A DNA stretch of 64,000 nt from Bacillota bacterium (GTDB lineage: Bacteria > Bacillota > Negativicutes > Sporomusales > Sporomusaceae): assembly GCA_023388195.1 (NCBI GenBank), contig JAEWGR010000130.1, forward strand, positions 1 through 64,000, written 5' to 3'. The translations under genes were made by a program, and so were the position numbers. Positions 59,983 through 64,000 of the stretch are shown here, in pieces. Within the stretch, counting starts at the first letter, position 1. The number at the start of each line of letters is the position of its first letter. Under the pieces are notes generated by a model. That model saw only the letters and a list, made by a program, of their open reading frames with translations. It was not told the DNA's origin and did not search any database.

Positions 59983-61722
59983 ATGATTGCCCTGTTGCAT
60001 AAACTCTTCAGTCTCTTGCCAGAACGCAAGGCTGCTATTTTTTTTACCTGTATATTAATAGCTTACTTAGCGCCTTTTGTAATCCTGCGGCAAAATGCTC
60101 ACTTTACTATTAATGATAATCTAGACTGGATTACCGCTTGGACAGTACTGGCCAATAGTGGGAAAACATTTGATCTGACAGGAGCAGTCGGGCAAATGCT
60201 GGGCGAGGTACCACGCAGCTGCCTGCCAAGCGGATTTAATATTATTACCTGGCTGTATCTTGCCTTACCGCCGTTCCGCGCTTATCTTGTCAACCTGCTC
60301 TTTGTGCACAGCACCGCATTTATCGGCATGTACCTTCTACTGAGGCACTACTGTCTCACTGATCAGCAACAAAGATGGTTAGCCTGGGCGGGTGCGGCTG
60401 CGTTTGCCACCATCCCCTTCTATACAGTCTATGGACTGTCTATCGCCGGACAGCCCTTACTATTCTATGCCATGTTAAATCTATTTTATGACAAAAAAGT
60501 GATTGGTTCTGTCATTATTATTATTACATTCGCCCTCTATTCGTCCCTTCCTCTTGCCGGTGTTTTTATTCTCGCTGCCTTGGGAGTGTCAGCCCTCTAT
60601 GATTACTGGCAGAACCGAAAAGCCCGGCCAATATTCTGGGGGGGTATCGTTCTTCTGGCCGTTTCCTATTGTATTACTGAATTATGGCTTATATATAATG
60701 CCTTTTTCAGTACAGGTTTTGTTTCCAGCCGCGAAGAAATTAACCGGATCAGCCTGGGACAATCCCGGGATTGGGCGGGCGTGCAAGCCTTAATTACTGA
60801 GAACTTTACCAATGGACAATATCATGCCGTCAGTTTGCACAAATATATTTTATTCATTGCCGTGCCGCTGGCATTAACCCTGGGCTGGCGGCAAAAGCGC
60901 GAGTACAAACTGATAGTATTGCTTCTGGCATCAGCGCTCTGCCTGTCCATTCTCTATGGTCTGCGTTATTCAGAATTTTTCATGTCCGCCGTCGCCGGCA
61001 ACAGCTTTTTTAACGCCTTCCAGATTCAACGCTTTCACTGGCTGCATCCGCTTATTTGGTATACCATTTTTGCACTATGTCTATCCGTTATTGCCAATAT
61101 CCGGTACATTGGCCGACTACTGGCCGTGCTGCTCATTGTGCTGCAGCTTGGTTTCTTATTTGGCAACCACAGCGAATATAATCTGGCCATCCAAAAGCAA
61201 ACAGGATTTTCGGTTATGGAAAATGCCTGGCTGTACGAGAATGTAAGTTATGGTGAGTTTTTCTCTGACAGTTTGCTGAAGAAAGTCGATAACTACATTG
61301 GCCGCCCCAAGCAGGATTACCGTATAGCCAGTATCGGCCTCTATCCGGCAATTACCCAATACAATGGTTTTTACACACTGGACGGACGGCTCAATATTTA
61401 CCCGCTTGCCTATAAGCATGCCTTCCGGCAGATTATCGCCAAAGAGCTGGCCAAAAACCCGTTCTGGCAAAGGTATTATGATGATTGGGGCATAACCTGC
61501 TATATCTTTCCTGCCGAGCTTGAGTATTATCAGGTAAGAAAATCATACCAATTAAAACTAGATCATCTGGAGCTTGATATAGAAGCCTTCAAAAAATTAG
61601 GCGGCCAATATATCTTATCGGCCGCCGAAATTACAAATTATAAGGAAAACCAGCTTGAATTTTTACAACGCTTCACGGAAGCCTGGTCGCCATGGGAAAT
61701 TTATCTCTATCAAGTCCGCTAA
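59983..61722 (+). CDS. Large polytopic membrane protein (possibly DUF6044 / YkoS-like)
   Basis: 579 residues from ATG 59983, behind GAGGTG. About ten membrane helices in the first 420 residues, then a soluble C-terminal domain of about 160 residues (FFSDSLLKKVDNYIGRPKQD). The first loop has NDNLDWITAW, placing an Asp pair outside the first helix as in GT-C glycosyltransferases. The size and order recall Bacillus YkoS (DUF6044), but this is from memory. It is plus-strand among minus-strand genes. Confidence 0.75.
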   Translation: MIALLHKLFSLLPERKAAIFFTCILIAYLAPFVILRQNAHFTINDNLDWITAWTVLANSGKTFDLTGAVGQMLGEVPRSCLPSGFNIITWLYLALPPFRAYLVNLLFVHSTAFIGMYLLLRHYCLTDQQQRWLAWAGAAAFATIPFYTVYGLSIAGQPLLFYAMLNLFYDKKVIGSVIIIITFALYSSLPLAGVFILAALGVSALYDYWQNRKARPIFWGGIVLLAVSYCITELWLIYNAFFSTGFVSSREEINRISLGQSRDWAGVQALITENFTNGQYHAVSLHKYILFIAVPLALTLGWRQKREYKLIVLLLASALCLSILYGLRYSEFFMSAVAGNSFFNAFQIQRFHWLHPLIWYTIFALCLSVIANIRYIGRLLAVLLIVLQLGFLFGNHSEYNLAIQKQTGFSVMENAWLYENVSYGEFFSDSLLKKVDNYIGRPKQDYRIASIGLYPAITQYNGFYTLDGRLNIYPLAYKHAFRQIIAKELAKNPFWQRYYDDWGITCYIFPAELEYYQVRKSYQLKLDHLELDIEAFKKLGGQYILSAAEITNYKENQLEFLQRFTEAWSPWEIYLYQVR

Positions 61723-62300
61723 ATGTGAAACGGTAAGTGAATCAGCGCTGAACCGGCAAAAACGATAATCACAGCCACCACAGCGATGCTGACAAGTAGT
61801 GGCGCCAGCAGCACAAGTACCGATTTTGCGCCTGATAGTTCATAGGCGCCCTGCAGGGCTGTAACATGTAAAGTCAAGGTCCAAATCACGATCAGTACCC
61901 CGATAATACCAAAGCAGACTTCCTGAATACCGGCTGGCATTAACGACGCAATCACCCATAAGGGCATAACGATAACCCGGGGCAAATGGGAGAAGCCTAA
62001 TGCAGAAAACAGGCCGACAGATGTCCCCCGACCGCCGGCCAGCTCAGCAATAAAGGCCAGAACCGAGGCACTCAGCACCCAAAAAGTAAAACTGCCGATC
62101 ACGTGAAAGATAAAGAAAATACTCAGAGCAGGCAAGACCGCGGTGCCCTTAACGCCGGTATATATAGCCCATACCGGCACAAGCATACCGATGACAAACA
62201 TGATTACTGCCTGACCGGCCAATTTTTTCTCAGCAATGTACTGCATGGCCGCCTTAGGTCTAAATAGTACATCATAGATTATCTCAATAAAACTTCCCAT
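61719..62300 (-). CDS. YIP1 family membrane protein
   Basis: 193 residues from ATG 62300, preceded by AAGGAGAGGAG; a longer frame would overlap sppA. Five membrane helices. The N-terminal FIEIIYDVLFRPKAAMQYIA and the helix with LGFSHLPRVIVMPLW are typical of bacterial YIP1 proteins. Function unknown. Its last codon overlaps the convergent large membrane protein gene by 4 bp. Confidence 0.85.
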   Translation of the reverse strand: MGSFIEIIYDVLFRPKAAMQYIAEKKLAGQAVIMFVIGMLVPVWAIYTGVKGTAVLPALSIFFIFHVIGSFTFWVLSASVLAFIAELAGGRGTSVGLFSALGFSHLPRVIVMPLWVIASLMPAGIQEVCFGIIGVLIVIWTLTLHVTALQGAYELSGAKSVLVLLAPLLVSIAVVAVIIVFAGSALIHLPFHI

Positions 62301-62316
62301 AAGCTTGCTCCTCTCC

Positions 62317-63243
62317 TTAATTGCTTTGAGGCACAGCCGCCGGGCTGGCCGAAAGCAATTCCCGCAGGCGCTGAAGCATAATCTGGTCTGAGGCGAACCT
62401 GGTCTGGGCACCTAACAAGGCTTCAATAGCACTTACTTTTCCATATTCAACAATTTCGGGCTTACCCTGAATACCAACCAGCGCGGCCGCACCATCAATC
62501 GCATCATACATATTGCCGAGCTCGTCGACAAGCCCCAGTTCCAGGGCCTGACGCCCGGTAAAAATGCGTCCGTCAGCCAATTGGCGAACTTTGTCCGGGT
62601 CCAGATGCCGGCCTTCAGCAATGACCTCAACAAACTGATTGTACATATCATCAACCATGGTTTGGATAATGGCCCGCTCTTCCGCTGTCAGCTGACGGTC
62701 CGGTGATAAGATATCTTTATGCGGACCGCTTTTGATTTTTTCCTGCCGCACACCAATTTTTTTATATAACTCTTCCCAGTTGGAATAAGGCATATATACA
62801 CCCAGACTGCCGGTTATTGTGGAGGGATTGGCATAAATTCTGTCAGTGCAGGCGGCCAGCCAATAGCCACCGGATGCAGCCATATCGGCCATAGAGGTTA
62901 TAACCGGTTTACCTGCCGCCCGGAGTTTTTTGAGTTCCTCCCCTACTTCCTGTGAGGCCGGAACAGTGCCGCCGGGACTATTAATCCTGAGTATGACTGC
63001 TTTAACAGCGTCATCATCCCGGGCAGCATGCAATTGCCGAATCAGATGATCTGTACCGCCACCCTCGCTAAATAATCCGACCTGGCCGCGGCCGCCTATG
63101 ATCATTCCTTCCACGTAAATAACTGCCAGTTTGTCATTACCGGTCATTTTCTTTTGTCTAAAGCCTGGGGTGATAAAAAACGCGGCAATCATGGAAATAC
63201 CGATAATTACAGCCAAAAATAGAACCACTGATCTTTTGAACAC
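62317..63243 (-). CDS. sppA: Signal peptide peptidase SppA
   Basis: 308 residues from GTG 63243. An N-terminal anchor helix (5-25) is followed by the S49 domain: AVILRINSPGGTVPASQEV, nucleophile Ser in MADMAASGGYWLAA, and the general-base Lys in KSGPHKDILSPDR. It degrades leftover signal peptides in the membrane. It lies 16 bp upstream of the YIP1 gene. Confidence 0.95.
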   Translation of the reverse strand: MFKRSVVLFLAVIIGISMIAAFFITPGFRQKKMTGNDKLAVIYVEGMIIGGRGQVGLFSEGGGTDHLIRQLHAARDDDAVKAVILRINSPGGTVPASQEVGEELKKLRAAGKPVITSMADMAASGGYWLAACTDRIYANPSTITGSLGVYMPYSNWEELYKKIGVRQEKIKSGPHKDILSPDRQLTAEERAIIQTMVDDMYNQFVEVIAEGRHLDPDKVRQLADGRIFTGRQALELGLVDELGNMYDAIDGAAALVGIQGKPEIVEYGKVSAIEALLGAQTRFASDQIMLQRLRELLSASPAAVPQSN

Positions 63244-63283
63244 AATCCTTCCTCCTTATGCTGGGGATAGTTTAGAAAATTCA

Positions 63284-63356
63284 ACTTGTACCGCGTCCTT
63301 CAGGAGGACGGCAGAAGCACCGGAGCCTTTTAGGTATAGTGTTTCTTATCTCGAAA
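63284..63356. repeat. Structured intergenic repeat, copy D
   Basis: Blocks GCGTCCTTCAGGAGGACG (hairpin), GCAGAAGCACCGG, TTTTAGGTATAGTG and TTCTTATC. The most diverged copy, but the stem GTCCT/AGGAC is preserved. It lies in the sppA leader. Confidence 0.6.
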
Positions 63357-63392
63357 CCAGACCACCAAGTTTCATAAATTCTGATGCGTAAA

Positions 63393-63425
63393 AGAAAACT
63401 GTTGGAGATTATCCAACAGTTTTCT
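63393..63425 (-). terminator. pyrG terminator
   Basis: AGAAAACTGTTGG / CCAACAGTTTTCT, a 13-bp stem with 7-nt loop, TTTTA on the minus strand, 6 bp after the pyrG stop. Confidence 0.8.
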
Positions 63426-63430
63426 CTTCA

Positions 63431-64000
63431 TTATAGCTTACCCTGTTTATTCGCCAGCGATGCCTTGACAAAGTCCCTAAATAAAGGGTGCGGGGCCGTC
63501 GGACGTGATTTAAATTCAGGGTGGAACTGCGTGCCAACAAACCAGGGATGATCTTTTACTTCTACAATCTCCACTAACCGCCCATTAGGCAGTGTGCCGC
63601 TGATAATCAGACCGGCCGCCGAAAGTTGCTCGCGATAAGCATTGTTAAATTCAAAACGGTGACGATGACGCTCATAAATAATTTCATCCTGATAAGCTTT
63701 ATAAGTAAGTGTGCCTTCCGTTACTTTGCAGGGATATACACCTAAACGCATTGTACCGCCTTTGTCTTCAACGGCCATTTGCTCAGGCATAAGATCAATA
63801 ACAGGATGCGGGGTATCCGGGTTAAATTCTGAACTGTGGGCATCAGTCAACCCACAGACATTACGGGCAAATTCAATAACCGCCGACTGCATGCCCAGAC
63901 AAAGGCCAAAAAATGGCACCTTGTTCTCCCGGGCATAACGAATGGCTTTCAGTTTGCCGCCCACGCCCCGGTCACCAAAGCCTCCCGGCACCAGAATCCC
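63431..64000 (-). CDS. pyrG: CTP synthase (C-terminal glutaminase part, cut by window edge)
   Basis: The last 189 residues of CTP synthase, which aminates UTP. It contains the class I glutamine amidotransferase domain: PGGFGDRG, nucleophile Cys in FFGLCLGMQSAVIEFARN, IYERHRHRFEFNNAY and catalytic His-Glu in VGTQFHPEFKSRPTAPHPLF. The frame is open to the window end, so the synthetase domain lies beyond. pyrG near spo0F is the Bacillus order. Confidence 0.97.
   Translation of the reverse strand, partial: GILVPGGFGDRGVGGKLKAIRYARENKVPFFGLCLGMQSAVIEFARNVCGLTDAHSSEFNPDTPHPVIDLMPEQMAVEDKGGTMRLGVYPCKVTEGTLTYKAYQDEIIYERHRHRFEFNNAYREQLSAAGLIISGTLPNGRLVEIVEVKDHPWFVGTQFHPEFKSRPTAPHPLFRDFVKASLANKQGKL

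Overview
This 64 kb window comes from an endospore-forming Firmicute, most likely a diderm Negativicute of the Sporomusaceae (Sporomusa/Pelosinus type). Three things point there: the density of sporulation genes (spoIIE, yabP, yabQ, spoIID, spoVB, spoVT, fin, spo0F and a ger operon); gene order matching the Bacillus lysS...ftsH-hpt-tilS...spoIIE-yabR-divIC-yabQ-yabP...yabN-spoVB-spoVT-mfd-fin chromosome block; and protein style. Most genes lie on the minus strand. No rRNA, tRNA, CRISPR array, phage or intact insertion sequence was seen.

Layout. 1-865: start of lysS and all of greA behind a consensus promoter. 1130-3726: a three-gene operon (HTH regulator, unknown 300-residue protein, acyl-ACP-reductase-like dehydrogenase) with a dyad operator. 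3793-6716: an unknown gene, a 126-bp inverted-repeat element, dusB and coaX. 6850-8430: bioY and birA. 8635-11491: a two-component system and a secreted repeat protein preceded by 11-bp direct repeats. 11604-13821: a MetE-like barrel protein and a YibE/F membrane protein. 14060-24561: ftsH, hpt, tilS, a ThrE exporter pair, spoIIE, yabR, divIC, yabQ, a lytic transglycosylase and yabP. 24677-32398: a germinant-receptor operon (two GerC lipoproteins, GerB, GerA), two small membrane proteins and spoIID. 32560-45790: a phosphate island with an EAL-CBS-GGDEF protein, a glycolipid synthase, a zinc phospholipase C, a CYTH-CHAD protein, pstA, pstC, pstS, phoR, phoU, pstB and phoP. 46016-54519: hup, mazG, spoVB, spoVT, mfd, fin and a PrsW-like protease gene. 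54701-64000: a degenerate phosphoesterase, a LysM-M23 peptidase, glpX, fsa, a zinc-ribbon protein, spo0F, a large membrane protein, a YIP1 protein, sppA and the end of pyrG.

Main ideas. (1) Triplets of TTAACA-type hexamers with an exact 11-bp period sit 20-21 bp upstream of a -10 box before pstS, pstC and the glycosyltransferase gene; pstB has a doublet with the same geometry. This places a phospholipase C plus MGDG-synthase-type glycosyltransferase pair under PhoP control, a candidate lipid-remodelling pathway for phosphate starvation. (2) A perfect sigma-F promoter precedes a tiny PrsW-like intramembrane protease gene directly upstream of fin. (3) Four copies of an unclassified structured intergenic repeat, a MITE-like element and a pair of REP-like palindromes are scattered among the genes. 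Compared with Bacillus, yabP is separated from yabN by about 21 kb holding the ger operon and the Pho island.
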